From Panorpa germanica (taxonomy: Eukaryota > Arthropoda > Insecta > Mecoptera > Panorpidae), in contig OY783208.1 in assembly GCA_963678705.1 (NCBI GenBank), positions 2,232,001-2,296,000 on the forward strand: a stretch of DNA of 64,000 nt, written 5' to 3'. The notes beneath the pieces were generated by a model. The model had not been told where the DNA came from. It saw only the letters and a list, made by a program, of their open reading frames with translations, and ran no database searches. The position numbers were made by a program, and so were the translations under genes. Shown here one piece after another: positions 44,375 through 56,512 of the stretch (within the stretch, counting starts at the first letter, position 1; every line of letters starts with the position of its first letter).

Positions 44375-44688
44375 ATTTTTGTCAAGTATTTATTTTATAC
44401 TAAAATAAGACTTTCATTTTCATACAATACGATTGCTCTATTGTTTGTTGAACAAATAAGATGATAACTTTAGTTGGGATAAAATACAAAACAAAAATAT
44501 TTTTATGAGAGTTTATTTTATAAATCGTACACATACATAAAAAATATTATAAGACAAAACAATGAATAGTTTTCACAATTTCTGTCATATGATTCTAGTA
44601 CAATATTTTGTTTTTAGTGGGGGTACTTTTCCATGAGATGAAAGTATTCCTACGACTATTAAACCAAAGAAATTCTATAAGAACATAC
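44375..44688 (-). terminator. 3' UTR and poly(A) region of G11
   Basis: Minus AATAAA at 44389-44394, 294 bases past the stop. Confidence 0.45.
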
Positions 44689-45739
44689 CTAAGCACTTTT
44701 ATCTACATGAGTTTTTTGATGAATCTTTAAATAACGAGCTTGTGAGAAAACTTTATTACACACAGTGCAAGAAAATATATTTCCACCAGAATGTGTGGCT
44801 TTATGACGTCTTAAGCTGGATGGATCAGAAAACGTTTTATTACATTCATTACAAACAAACGGCTTCAAACCAAAATGTATGTTTCTGTGTCGTTTTAAAG
44901 AAGAAAGTTGACTAAACGTTTGATTACATTCATTACAAGAAAATGAATTTACTTCTAAATGTTTAGCTTCATGACGTCTTAATGTAGTTGGATAACTGAA
45001 CGATTTATTACATTCATTACAAGGAAATGGTTTCGAACCTAAATGAATGATTTTATGTAGTTGTAAAGAAGATGACCGAGAAATCGGTTTATTACATTCT
45101 TCACAAGAAAATGGCTTCAAAACTAAATGTGTGTTCTTATGCAATTTTAAATTATATGATCGACTAAACGTTTTATTACATTGATCACACGAAAATTGAT
45201 TTACACTTATATGTGTTTTCTTATGACGTCTTAATGTAGTTGGATAACTGAACGATTTATTACATTCATTACAAGTAAATGGCTTCAAACCTAAATGTGT
45301 TTTCTCATGCTGTTTTAAATGGCATGGATATTTAAAAACTTTATTGCATTCATTGCAAGAATGTATTTGCTTAACTGAATGCACCCGTAAATGATTTTTA
45401 ATTTCCGCCCTATTGTCAAAGGGTGTACTACATAAATCACAAATATAAGGCTTCATTGCGGTTGAAACAACATTCGGTTCCAACTTAATAAAATAATCGT
45501 TATGTCGTGGTAAAATTACAGCCTCCCCTAAACCATCATCTTGTTCTTCTTTAATTTCAGCTGGTTCTTTGACAACTTCTTCTTCGTTTATTTCTATTTT
45601 AATGTCTTTGTTTAGATTTATTGTATTAAGTTTTATTTGCTTGGATTTATTATACAACTTCTTCGTTTATTTCTATTTTAATGTCTCTGTTTAGATTTAT
45701 TGTATTAAGTTTTATTTGCTTGGATTTATTATACTCCTC
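44689..45739 (-). pseudogene. G11: beta-type nine-finger C2H2 gene with a 79-bp 5' duplication
   Basis: The original ATG (45737-45739, MEEYNKSKQ) is followed by 29 codons and then a stop, because 79 bp of the N-terminal coding part are repeated in tandem (45585-45663 against 45664-45742) and 79 is not a multiple of three. The finger frame is open again from about 45657 but only from a non-ATG codon; the first in-frame ATG is that of AMKPYICD. It carries IKIE, IKEE and IKLE motifs and nine fingers: DNRAE, KYPCH, SYPTT, SRSYN, SRSSS (core Phe to Ile), SYPTT, QLSS, DPSS, QARY. The third finger is a copy of the sixth, where G3 has SDLSN: local conversion. Protein without the SUMO-motif part, or none, is expected. 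Confidence 0.8.
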
Positions 45740-45742
45740 CAT
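45585..45742 (-). repeat. 79-bp tandem duplication in the G11 start
   Basis: Two adjacent copies of the stretch beginning cgtttatttctattttaatg differ at one base seen here (tctttg / tctctg). G3 and G14 have a single copy. Confidence 0.9.
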
Positions 45743-46082
45743 TATGGTACAATAATTTTAAAGTTTACTAAAAACAAAGAGAAATTTATTAAAACTTTAA
45801 AAAATTATAAACAACGTGTTCAAACAAACATGTTCTTAAGTAATAAGTGAGGTTAAGTTGAATTAAAGTAACGACTTTTTCGTAAAAACTATTGCTTTCT
45901 AAAATATAATGTTAATGTGAAAAGAATGATTGCATTTTAATTAATATGAATATTTTAATTACTTGTTATGAATTATTGATTTATATTTATATTATACACA
46001 AAAATATGAAGTAACAAGTGAACCCATACAAGTTTGGTTTTATACAGTTGTGTATCACTCGAGTTGTGAACCAGAACTGAAT
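45743..46082 (-). promoter_or_regulatory. G11 short 5' leader
   Basis: As for G3: acceptor-like TTTTTAG, no donor before the MITE-A at 46083. Confidence 0.35.
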
Positions 46083-46640
46083 GGGCTTGTGTCCTCATTT
46101 TTTAGTGGTCGGTTTTTCAATTGTTGATTGAACTTGATGTTAATAAATGTGTATTGGCGTGTCTATTTTATTAAATATCTAAATGTTGACGGAGATATAG
46201 CAATTAAAAGTTTGAATTGTAGTTTTACCGCTAGAAATGGTTGGACATATTTGTATGACGTGAAATGCATTTTAACGTCAGTTATTTGTTGAGTAGGTCA
46301 GTGCTGTGGTAATGTTCTGTAGCTGTTGGTAGTCGAAATAATCAAGTCAAATCAAAGAATAATAAGTTTTTATTTTATTTAACCCTGCTAAGGCAGACAT
46401 AATATTGAAATTTTATTGTTCCTTGAAATAGCTGTAAACAATATTTGATATTTTGATATATAAATACATATAGCAGAGATTTATAAGCTGTAAGGTTGGC
46501 AGCGGTTGTGATGTCACATGCATTTGGAATGTGTACAACGTTGAATCCCTTTAATAATTAAAGAGACAAAATAACTTTTTTAATAGTTAATATCTCCTAA
46601 CATATAAGGAGTTAAAAAATAATTGGACATTTGAGGTTCT
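46083..46640 (-). mobile_element. MITE-A, inverted
   Basis: Starts GGGCTTGTGTCCT at 46083; retains the ggttggacatatttgtatg stretch lost in copy I; far end missing. A short forward piece (46641-46756) follows before the LINE. Confidence 0.65.
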
Positions 46641-46756
46641 ATTATTTACAGCTATTTCAAGGAACAATCAAATTTAATATTATGTCTGCCTTAGCAAGGT
46701 TAAATAAAATAAAAACTTATTATTCTTTGACTTGACTTCTATTCTACTAATCTAGA

Positions 46757-47915
46757 TCTATTCAAAACTCTTCTTACTGGACCAAAAAGAATAAACCTAT
46801 TTTAATAAATTAAAGAATCTAAATATACAAAGAAATTCCAAATCTCCTATATACTCTATTCCTTTTGAATCATTAATTAAACCTATGGATATATATATGA
46901 ACACACAATTATTGTCAAAATCATTTAATAATGCGATAAATAATGACATTTTTTTAAATCTAATGCATCAATTTAATACAAATTTTACAAAAATAATTTA
47001 TACAGATGCATTGGTCCATTGATTTAGAAAGAAATAAAGCAGGATTTGCTAAATATGAACAAATACATTTATTATTTGATAAATTTAAATGAAATAACAA
47101 AGTTAGCTCTTATACTGGAGAACAATTAGCAATATTAAAAGCATTGGAAATTAATGAAAATATCAACAATAATAAAATTATAATAATAACGGATTCTTTA
47201 AGTGTTTTAAAAAATTTAAATTCTAATGATCACAAATCAAATAATGATATTTTGACACGCAAAATTAAGGAGATGTATTTCAATTTAATAAATAAGAATA
47301 ATACCATAAAATTTATGTGGATACCAGGACATTGTGGAATAAGAGGAAACGAAATTGCGGATAAATTGGCAAAGGAATCAATAAATGTAGAAATTGAGAT
47401 GAAAGTGAAATTACCTTCATATGAAATTTTTAATATAATCAAAAAATTAAACTTCAATTTGAGAAACCAAGATTTCATTAACAAAAGTCAGTTAAAAGGA
47501 AGAGATTATTATATGTTGCATCCAAATTTAAGTAAGAAGAGATGGTTTAGAAATGAGCCCCGTAAAATGATATCAACTATAATCAGAATCAAAAGTAATC
47601 ATTGTAAAACTCACCTGTCCAGCTCACCTGTACAAAATTAATATTAAATCTGACGATAGATGTCAATGTGGTGAAGAAGGAACTTTGGATCATATTATAT
47701 TTGAATGCATAAATTATAGTTTAGAAAGATCTAAATTCAATAGTGAAATATTAGATGTGATTAAAACTTTTACTGTTAAGACAAAATTTTTGTTAAGTGA
47801 TTCAAAATTAATTAGTGAATTATTTAAATATTTAGAAATTTGTAAAATAGAATTATAAATGTTAAATATGTTAAAAAATGTTTGATGGTGGCTAAGGCAA
47901 ATAAATAAAAAATAA
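46757..47915 (+). mobile_element. LINE fragment, copy II
   Basis: Same truncation point and length as 11312-12470; the translated RNase H stretch (47144-47641) is identical to copy I. Confidence 0.8.
46965..47856 (+). pseudogene. LINE RNase H domain relic, copy II
   Basis: Same split catalytic positions and same three lesions as copy I; the 13-bp duplication lies near 47610-47632. Confidence 0.8.
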
Positions 47916-48308
47916 AATAACGCTTTTCTGTTATAAATTAGGATTTGTAAAATATAAATTAATAAGAAAAAAATAAAGATCATTTTTTAATTCACGTATT
48001 GAGCTAAAGGAAATAGAGGAAAACTACTGTATTTGCATTTGTTGAATAGTGCTTTTAATACTGTGTTTATCATGCTATACCTATAATAATATACATTATA
48101 TTTCTTATCTTAATTATATTTATATTAAAGAAATGTAATTTATTTTCCATGACAGCTAATCTCAAAATCGTATATCTCTAATTATAAAACAAAATGTATA
48201 AACCAATGTAAATATGTAAAATAAGTACTTACGGTTCAATTTAAAGAAAACTTAATTTAACTCCTATATAATACAAGATAGTCAATTGTGAGAACACACC
48301 TAGAAACT
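47916..48308. other. Intergenic, 3' flank of G12
   Basis: Copy of 12471-12863; minus AATAAA at 48139-48144. Nothing else recognised. Confidence 0.4.
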
Positions 48309-49226
48309 TTATTTAGGCTTTACACTTAAATGTGTTCTCATATGCAATTTTAAAGTATATAAACGACAAAACGATTTATTACAGTCATCGCAAGAAAATG
48401 GTTTTACAGCTAAATGTGTGTTTTTATGTCGTTTTAAACTAGACGATTGACTAAATGTTTTATTACACTCGTCACAAGAAAACGGCCTTGAACCCAAATG
48501 TGTGTTTTTCTGGTGTTTTAAACTTGATGAAAAACTAAACGTTTTATTACATTCGTCACAAGAAAACGGATATATATCTAAATGTGTGTTTTTATGCCGT
48601 TTTAAATTATCTGAACGACTAAATGTTTTTTTACACTCGTCACAAGAAAAAGGTTTTAAACCTAAATGTATGTTTCTATGTTGTTTTAAAGAAAATTGTC
48701 TACTAAACGATTTATTACATTCATCACAAAAGAAAGGCTTCAAACCCAAATGTATGAGTGCATGAAGTTTTAATTGTGATGGGAATTTAAACGTTTTATT
48801 ACATTCGTCAAACGAACATATTTCTTTTCCTAAATGCACTCGCAAATGTTTTATGATATCCGCCTTGTTGTCAAACGAGTTGTTACATACATCACAAATG
48901 TAAGGCTTCAGTTGCACATTTATTTTATCACTTTCTGGTTGTTCATTATTCAGTTGTTCATTTTCCTGGCAACCAGCTGAGGGTTCTAAGGGTGCAATGG
49001 AGGAATCAGCATTGAGCTCCAACTTAATGAAGTACGAATTGTGACGTGGTAAAATTGCAGCTTCCTCTGATTCTGTTTTTATTTCATCAGATTGCGGTGC
49101 TTCTCTAACGCATAGCCCCTCTTCTATTTCTATTTTGATGTCTTTCTTTACATCTGCTGTTTCCATTTCTTCATGCAACCCCAAATCAGGTTCTAGTTTT
49201 ATTTCTTGAGATTTCCAACCCTCCAT
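48309..49226 (-). CDS. G12: seven-finger C2H2 protein, alpha type (305 aa)
   Basis: ATG at 49224-49226. Copy II counterpart of G4 and G15 with one finger (QSST, 84 bp) removed cleanly between RQFS and RSDN. It keeps both odd fingers (ICSFDEC and LKHQKNTH) and the LSVKPK end with the stop inside AATAAA. Ser to Leu after finger 1 (VHLGKEI). All four psi-K-x-E motifs are present. UTR intron predicted at 49252-49937. Confidence 0.88.
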   Translation of the reverse strand: MEGWKSQEIKLEPDLGLHEEMETADVKKDIKIEIEEGLCVREAPQSDEIKTESEEAAILPRHNSYFIKLELNADSSIAPLEPSAGCQENEQLNNEQPESDKINVQLKPYICDVCNNSFDNKADIIKHLRVHLGKEICSFDECNKTFKFPSQLKLHALIHLGLKPFFCDECNKSFSRQFSLKQHRNIHLGLKPFSCDECKKTFSRSDNLKRHKNTHLDIYPFSCDECNKTFSFSSSLKHQKNTHLGSRPFSCDECNKTFSQSSSLKRHKNTHLAVKPFSCDDCNKSFCRLYTLKLHMRTHLSVKPK

Positions 49227-51050
49227 CGTAGTACAACAATTTTAGAGTTTACTAAAAACAAGGTTAAGTTGAATTATTGTAAAAACTTTTAAGTAAAATA
49301 TTAGTGCCTTGTAAAAATTATTGGAGCAAGCAGGATTAACAAGTCATTTAAATAATAATAAGACTTGAGACTCCAGACTTGATTGATGAACCTAGGACTG
49401 ATTAATTGCCTGTCACCGATAAAACCTTGTTTTGAACAAAGCAAAAAACGGCACAAAGAATTAAAAGCAAAAAAGTTTGAGTTTTGAATCTTGCTTTTAA
49501 CTTTTGCTGTATACGTTATTTCAATTCGTAACAATGACATATTCAATGTTTACAATACCTTTGTAAATATATTTTCGACATTATTTCTGGTAGTTATTCC
49601 ATTCAGAAACTCCTTTTGTTTTGATTCTTATAAAAAAAACTACTGCGTTTTCGAATGTTTTATGGCAATTGTTGTATACTCAAATCTTGTACAAATCACT
49701 ACATACTATGTATTATACAATTTGTTATTTAGTAATACACAATATTAATGATTAAAGTTGACATTTTAAATTTGAGGTTAGATCAACACGTTAAGGTACT
49801 ATGAAAGTGACAGTTTTAATTGGATTAAAACCAATTCAACTTATTACGATTCTTACCTTATGGTTTAAAAATGTCTTTTTTCTGATCTTGTCAATGAGTT
49901 ATAGAAATATAAAATAATATATATAATAAAAACTTACTGTATTGTTATGGAACTTGTTCTAACAAGGAGTTGCCGCTTTCTTCATATTAAAACTGATTAC
50001 TTGGCGTCTTTTAACTTCTGATGATTTTGAAAAGCCTTATATTTTATAAATTAGACTACTTATGCCCGCTCCAAGATTTATTTAAGGTTTTCTGATAGTT
50101 TGTGTAACACAGCTTAATTTGGCAAATATAGGCCTCAGAAGTTGCTAGGTAAGATGTTACAAAATAGGAGCCTTAGTATGTTTTGGAATTTAGAATAACA
50201 AAAATATACTTTATAAGTAATGCTGATGATGACCTTCACAGTACGAAAATAAATGAAAGTAAGTACCAAGTATACTAAGTACATGTGTTTTAAAATATAA
50301 AGAACACAGCTAGCAAAATATTCGTTAATGTGCTGTGTACCAACCTTCAGATATTTCAAATATTTTACTTTTGTGTACGAAGGCGAATGTATAATCTCTT
50401 TTATACAACACACACGTATACCAGTGCAGCAAGTTACAAATAATGTATCCCATCAAGTTTTATATTATAATGATTGTTGTCAATATATTAGCATTTATTT
50501 CAATCAAAAATTAAAAAGCAATAGGCAAGCATATTTGTAATATCTCCTAAAATATGATGAGTTATTAAATAATAATTAGATATTTGAGGTGCTTGTAGCC
50601 ACCTATTGCAGTTTATAGAAATAAAGACATGGTTCATAAGCCCATTCATTTTTGGCTTATTTAAAATAAATATATTTGCTAATGGTTTGTTTCTAAAATA
50701 ATATAATAATAATAATAATAATAATAACATTTGGTTTGTTACATTGATAATGACATTTATTGGAAATAATTTTATCTGTTTCTTTATTTTCATACATACA
50801 TTGAAAATATAACATATAATATATATTCTTAAAAGATAATATATAGTTTTACTTATCTCAGAAACAACAATTCATTCATTTTACGTTCAAATTAATATAA
50901 AGTAAATATAAACTATCTCTTAAAGGAATGTAGAATTAAAGCTGATATTACTTATGGGTAAAAAAACAAGTACTATTTAAGGAAGTTCCTTTCCTCATAG
51001 CCTATCAGTTAATTTTAGGCCTATCCCGATATCTCTAGCACCTGGACACT
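49227..51050 (-). promoter_or_regulatory. G12 5' leader: UTR intron and promoter block
   Basis: Intron 49252-49937; TATA-like box 50034-50048; otherwise as for G4. Confidence 0.45.
50696..50727. repeat. (AAT)n microsatellite, copy II
   Basis: One AAT unit longer than in copies I and III. Confidence 0.8.
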
Positions 51051-51249
51051 TTATTGTAAATGAATTTTTTGATGTTGCTTTAAATTGGAAGCTCGTGACA
51101 AAAATTTATTACATGTAGTGCAAGCAAATAGCTTCAAACCTGAGTGTGTGCTTTTATGTCGTTTTAAACTAAATGAATAACTAAACGTGTTATTACACTC
51201 GTCATAAGAAAGAGGGTTTAAACCTAAATGTGTGCTTTTATGTTGTTTT
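51051..51249 (-). pseudogene. Two-finger relic, cysteine lost (copy II)
   Basis: Stop at 51051-51053; same Cys-to-Tyr change (SYDEC) as 15687-15885, so the change predates the segmental duplication. Confidence 0.7.
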
Positions 51250-51653
51250 ACAGCTCATAAATCTCTGCTGTATGTATTTATATATCAAAATATCAAATAT
51301 TATTTACAGCTATTTCGAGGAACAATCAAATTTCAATATTATGTCTTTCTTAGCGGGGTTACATAAAATAAAAACTTATTATTATTTGACTTGATTATTT
51401 TGACTACCAACAGCTATAAAACATTATCACAACACTGTTCTACTCAACAAATAAGTGAAGTTAAAATGCATTACACGTCATACAAATATGGCCGACCATT
51501 TCTAGCGCTAAAACTACAATTCAAACTTTTAATTGCTATATCTCCGTTAATATTTAGATATTTAATAAAATAGACACGCCAATACACATTTATTAACATC
51601 AACTTCAATCAACAATTGAAAAATCGACCACTAAAAAATGAGGACACAAACCC
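51249..51653 (+). mobile_element. MITE-A fragment
   Basis: Copy II counterpart of 15884-16289. Confidence 0.6.
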
Positions 51654-51975
51654 ATTTTTGTCAAGTATTTATTTTATACTAAAATAAGACTTTCATTTTC
51701 AAACAATACGATGGCTCTATCGTTTGTTGAACAAATAAGATGATAACTTTAGTTGGGATAAAATATAAAACAAAAATATTTATTTTTATCAGAGTTTATT
51801 TTATAAATCGTACACATACATAAAAAATATTGTAAGACAAAACAATGAATAGTTTTCACAATTTCTGTCATATGATTCTAGTACAATATTTTGTTTTTAG
51901 TGGGGGTACGTACTTTTCCATCAGACGAAAGTATTAGTACGAATATTAAACAAAAGAAATGCTAGGAGAACATAC
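51654..51975 (-). terminator. 3' UTR and poly(A) region of G13
   Basis: Minus AATAAA at 51668-51673, 302 bases past the stop. Confidence 0.45.
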
Positions 51976-53733
51976 CTAAGCACTTTTACCTGCATGAGTT
52001 TTTTGATGGTTCTTTAAATAACGAGCTTGTGAGAAAACTTTATTACACACAGTGCAAGAAAATATATTTCCACCTGAAGAATGTGTGGCTTTATGAATTC
52101 TTAAGCCGGATGGATCAGAAAACGATTTATTACATTCATTACAAACAAATGGCTTCAAACCTAAATGTATGTTTTTATGTCGTTTTAAACTATCTGAACG
52201 ACTAAATGTTTTTTTACACTCGTCACAAGAAAACGGCCTTGAACCCGAATGTGTGCTTTTATGCTGTTTTAAATTTGATGAATCACTAAACGTTTTTTTA
52301 CATTCGTTACAAGAAAATGGTTTTAAACCTAAATGTATGTTTTTATGTTGTTTCAAAGTAGATGAGTGACTAAACGTTTTTTTACATTCGTCACAAGAAA
52401 ATGGGTTTAAACCTAAATGTATGTTTTCATGTTGTTTTAAATTTGATGAAGAATTAAACGTTTGATTACATTCGTCACAAGAAAACGGTCTTGAACCCAA
52501 ATGTGTGATTTTATGTCGTTTTAAATTTGATAAACAATTAAACGTTTGATTACATTCGTTACAAGAAAATGGTTTTAAACCTAAATGTATGTTTTTATGT
52601 TGTTTCAAAGTAGATGAGTGACTAAACGTTTTTTTACATTCGTCACAAGAAAATGGTTTTAAACCTAAATGTATGTTTTTATGTCGTTTTAAAGCAGACG
52701 ATTGACTAAACGTTTTTTTACATTCGTTACAAGAAAATGGTTTTAAACCTAAATGTATGTTTTTATGTTGTTTCAAAGTAGATGAGTGACTAAACGTTTT
52801 TTTACATTCGTCACAAGAAAATGGTTTTAAACCTAAATGTATGTTTTCATGTTGTTTTAAATTTGATGAAGAATTAAACGTTTGATTACATTCGTCACAA
52901 GAAAACGGTCTTGAACCCAAATGTGTGATTTTATGTCGTTTTAAATTTGATAAACAATTAAACGTTTGATTACATTCGTTACAAGAAAATGGTTTTAAAC
53001 CTAAATGTATGTTTTTATGTTGTTTCTAAGTAGATGAGTGACTAAACGTTTTTTTACATTCGTCACAAGAAAATGGTTTTAAACCTAAATGTATGTTTTT
53101 ATGTCGTTTTAAAGCAGACGATTGACTAAACGTTTTTTTACATTTGTTACAAGAAAATGGTTTTAAACCTAAATGTATGTTTCTATGTTGTTTCAAAGTA
53201 GATAACTGACTAAACGTTTTTTTACATTCGTCACAAGAAAATGGTTTTAAACCTAAATGTATGTTTTTATGTTGTTTCAAAGTAGTTGAGTGACTAAACG
53301 TTTTATTACATTCGTCACATGAATATATTTCTTTTGCTGAATGCACTCGCATATGTTTTATGATATCCGCCTTGTTGTCAAACGAATTGTTACATACATC
53401 ACAAATGTAAGGCTTCAGCTGCACATTTACTTTATCACTCTCTGGTTGTTCATTATTCAGTTGTTCATTTCCCTGGCAACCAGCTGAGTGTTCTAAAGGT
53501 GCAACGGAAGAATCAGCATTGAACTCCAACTTAATGAAGTACGATTTGTGACGTGGTAAAATTGCAGCTTCCTCTGCTTCTGTTTTTATTTCATCACATT
53601 GCGGTGCTTCTCTAACGCATAGCCCCTCTTCTATTTCTATTTTGATGTTTTCCTTTACATCTGCTGTTTCCATTTCTTCATGCAACCCCAAATCAGGTTC
53701 TAGTTTTATTTGTTGAGATTTCCAACCCTCCAT
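51976..53733 (-). pseudogene. G13: 17-finger C2H2 gene, alpha type, with a nonsense codon
   Basis: ATG at 53731-53733. Relative to G5 it is 252 bp shorter (three fingers) and has a TAG at 53026-53028 in place of TTG (Leu of LKQH) in the fifth finger. The frame goes on uninterrupted through twelve more fingers to the normal end at 51976. What can be made is a 235-aa protein with the SUMO-motif region and four complete fingers. Its coding part matches G5 but its leader matches G2 and G10 (see junction). UTR intron predicted at 53759-54446. Confidence 0.85.
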
Positions 53734-53760
53734 CGTAGTACAACAATTTTAGAGTTTACT
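53715..53760. other. Copy II / copy III junction inside a gene start
   Basis: Left of here the bases follow G5 (tttgttgagatttcc); right of here they follow the G2 leader (ttttagagtttact, where G5 has ttttagaatttact). The joint lies between, at the start codon, and makes a hybrid gene. Confidence 0.7.
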
Positions 53761-55568
53761 AAAAACAAGGTTAAGTTGAATTATTGTAAAAACTTTTAAG
53801 TAATATATTAGTGCCTTGTAAAAATTATTAGAGCAAGCAGGATTAACAAGCCAATAGGATATTCAAATAATAATAAACGTATGCGTATTGATTGCGTTTA
53901 TACGATTTTCTATCGACCTTTCTAACGATAAAACCTTGTTTTGAACAAAGCAAAAAACGACACAAAGAATTAAAAGCAAAAAAGTTTGAGTTTTGAATCT
54001 TGCTTTTAACTTTTGCTATATACGTTATTTAAATTCGTAACAATGACATATTCAATGTTTACAATACCTTTGTAAATATATTTTCGACACTATTTCTGGT
54101 AGTTATTCCATACAGAAACTCCTTTTGTTTTCATTCTTATAAAAAAAACTACTGCATTTTCGAATGTTTTATGGCAATTGTTGTATACTCAAAACTTGTA
54201 CAAATCACTACATAGTATGTATTATACAATTTGTTATTTAGTAATACACAATATTAATGATTAAAGTTGAAATTTTAAATTTGAGGTTAGATTAACATGT
54301 TAAGGTACTATGAAAGTGACAGTTTTACTTGGATTAAAACCAATTCAACTTATTACGATTCTTATCTTATGGTTTAAAAATGTCTTTTTTCTGATCTTGT
54401 CAATGAGTTATAGAAATATAAAATAATATATATAATAAAAACTTACTGTATTGTTGGAACTTGTTTTAACAAGCAGTTGCCGCTTTCTTCTTCGAGGAAA
54501 TCTAATTTAGGCTCCTATATTAAAACTGATTACTTGGCGTCTTTTAACTTCTGATGATTTTGCAAAGCCTTATATTTTATAAATTAGACTACTTATGCCC
54601 GCTCCAAGATTTATTTAAGATTTTCTGATAGTTTGTGTAAACTGCTTAATTTGCAAAATATAGGTCTCAGAAGTTAACAGAAGCTAGGTAAGATGTTACA
54701 AAATAGGAGCCTTAGTATGTTTAGGAATTTAGAATAACAAAAATATACTTAATAAGTAATGCTGATGATGACCTTCACAGTACGAAAATAAATGAAAGTA
54801 AGTACCAAGTATACTAAGTACATGTGTTTTAAAATATAAAGAACACAGCTAGCAAAATATTCGTTACTGTGCTGTGTACCAACCTTCAGATATTTCAAAT
54901 ATTTTACTTTTGTGTACGAAGGCGAATGTATAATCTCTTTTATACAACACACACGTATACCAGTGCAGCAAGTTACAAATAATGTATCCCATCAAGTTTT
55001 ATATTATAATGATTGTTGTGAATATATTAGCATTTATTTCAATCAAAAATTAAAAAGCAATAGGCAAGCATATTTGTAATATCTCCTAAAATATGATGAG
55101 TTATTAAATAATAATTAGATATTTGAGGTGCTTGTAGCCACCTATTGCAGTTTTATAGAAATAAAGACATGGTTCATAAGCCCATTCATTTTTAGCTTAT
55201 TTAAAATAAATATATTTGCTAATGGTTTGTTTCTAAAATAAAATACATTTGGTTTGTTACATTGATAATGACATTTATTGGAAATAATTTTATGTGTTTC
55301 TTTATTTTCATACATACATTGAAAACATAACATATAATATATATTCTTAAAAGATAATATGTACTCTTACTTATCTCAGAAACAACAATTCATTCATTTT
55401 ACGTTTCAATTATTATAAAGTAAATATAAACTATCTCTTAAAGGAATGTAGAATTAAAGCTGATATTACTTATGGGTAAAAAAACAAGTACTATTTAAGG
55501 AAGTTCCTTTCCTCATAGCCTATCAGTTAATTTTAGGCCTATCCCGATATCTCTAGCACCTGGACACT
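53734..55568 (-). promoter_or_regulatory. G13 5' leader: UTR intron and promoter block (G2 type)
   Basis: Intron 53759-54446; TATA-like box 54567-54581. Follows the G2 leader at a constant shift of about 47.16 kb. Confidence 0.45.
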
Positions 55569-55851
55569 TTATTGTAAATGAATTTTTTGATGTTGCTTTA
55601 AATTGGAAGCTCGTGACAAAAATTTATTACATGTAGTGCAAGCAAATAGCTTCAAACCTGAGTGTGTGTTTTTATGTCGTTTCAAACTACATGAATGACT
55701 AAACGTTACACTACACTCGTCACAAGAAAGAGGGTTTAAACCTAAATGTGTGCTTTTACGTTGTTTTAAACTACATGAATGACTAAACGTTTTATTACAC
55801 TCGTCACAAGAAAGAGGGTTTAAACCTAAATGTGTGCTTTTATGTTGTTTT
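55569..55851 (-). pseudogene. Three-finger relic (copy III)
   Basis: Stop at 55569-55571; as in copy I, with the extra 84-bp finger. Confidence 0.7.
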
Positions 55852-56199
55852 ACAGCTCATAGATCTCTGCTATATGTATTTATATATCAAAATATCAAGT
55901 ATTATTTACAGCTATTTCAAGGAACAATCAAATTTCAATATTATGTCTGCCTTAGCAGGGTTAAATAAAATAAAAACTTATTATTCTTTGATTTGACTTG
56001 ATTATTGACTACCAACAGCTACAAAACATTACCATAGCACTGACCTACTCAACAAATAACTGACGTTAAAATGCATTTTACGTCATACAAATATGGCCGA
56101 CCATTTCTAGCGCTGAAACTACAATTCAAATTTTTAATTGCTTTATCTCCGTCAAAATCAATTGAAAAATCGACCACTAAAAAATGAGAACACAAGCCC
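55850..56199 (+). mobile_element. MITE-A fragment
   Basis: Copy III counterpart of 8694-9043. Confidence 0.6.
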
Positions 56200-56512
56200 A
56201 TTTTTGTCAAGTATTTATTTTATACTAAAATAAGACTTTCATTTTCATACAAACGATTGCTCTATCGTTTGTTGAACAAATAAGATGATAGCTTTAGTTG
56301 GGATAAAATACAAAACAAAAATATTTTTATGAGAGTTTATTTTATAAATCGTACACATACATAAAAAATATTATAAGACAAAACAATGAATAGTTTTCAC
56401 AATTTCTGTCATATGATTCTAGTACAATATTTTGTTTTTAGTGGGGGTACTTTTCCATCAGATGAAAGTATTCCTACGACTATTAAACCAAAGAAATTCT
56501 ATAAGAACATAC
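56200..56512 (-). terminator. 3' UTR and poly(A) region of G14
   Basis: Minus AATAAA at 56214-56219, 293 bases past the stop. Confidence 0.45.

Larger units (their letters stand above)
42020..53733. repeat. Segmental duplication, copy II
   Basis: Same order as copy I (6605-18621), displaced by about 35.4 kb. Differences: two instead of three relic fingers, a beta gene with a 79-bp 5' duplication, G12 one finger shorter, G13 three fingers shorter and stopped. Confidence 0.9.
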
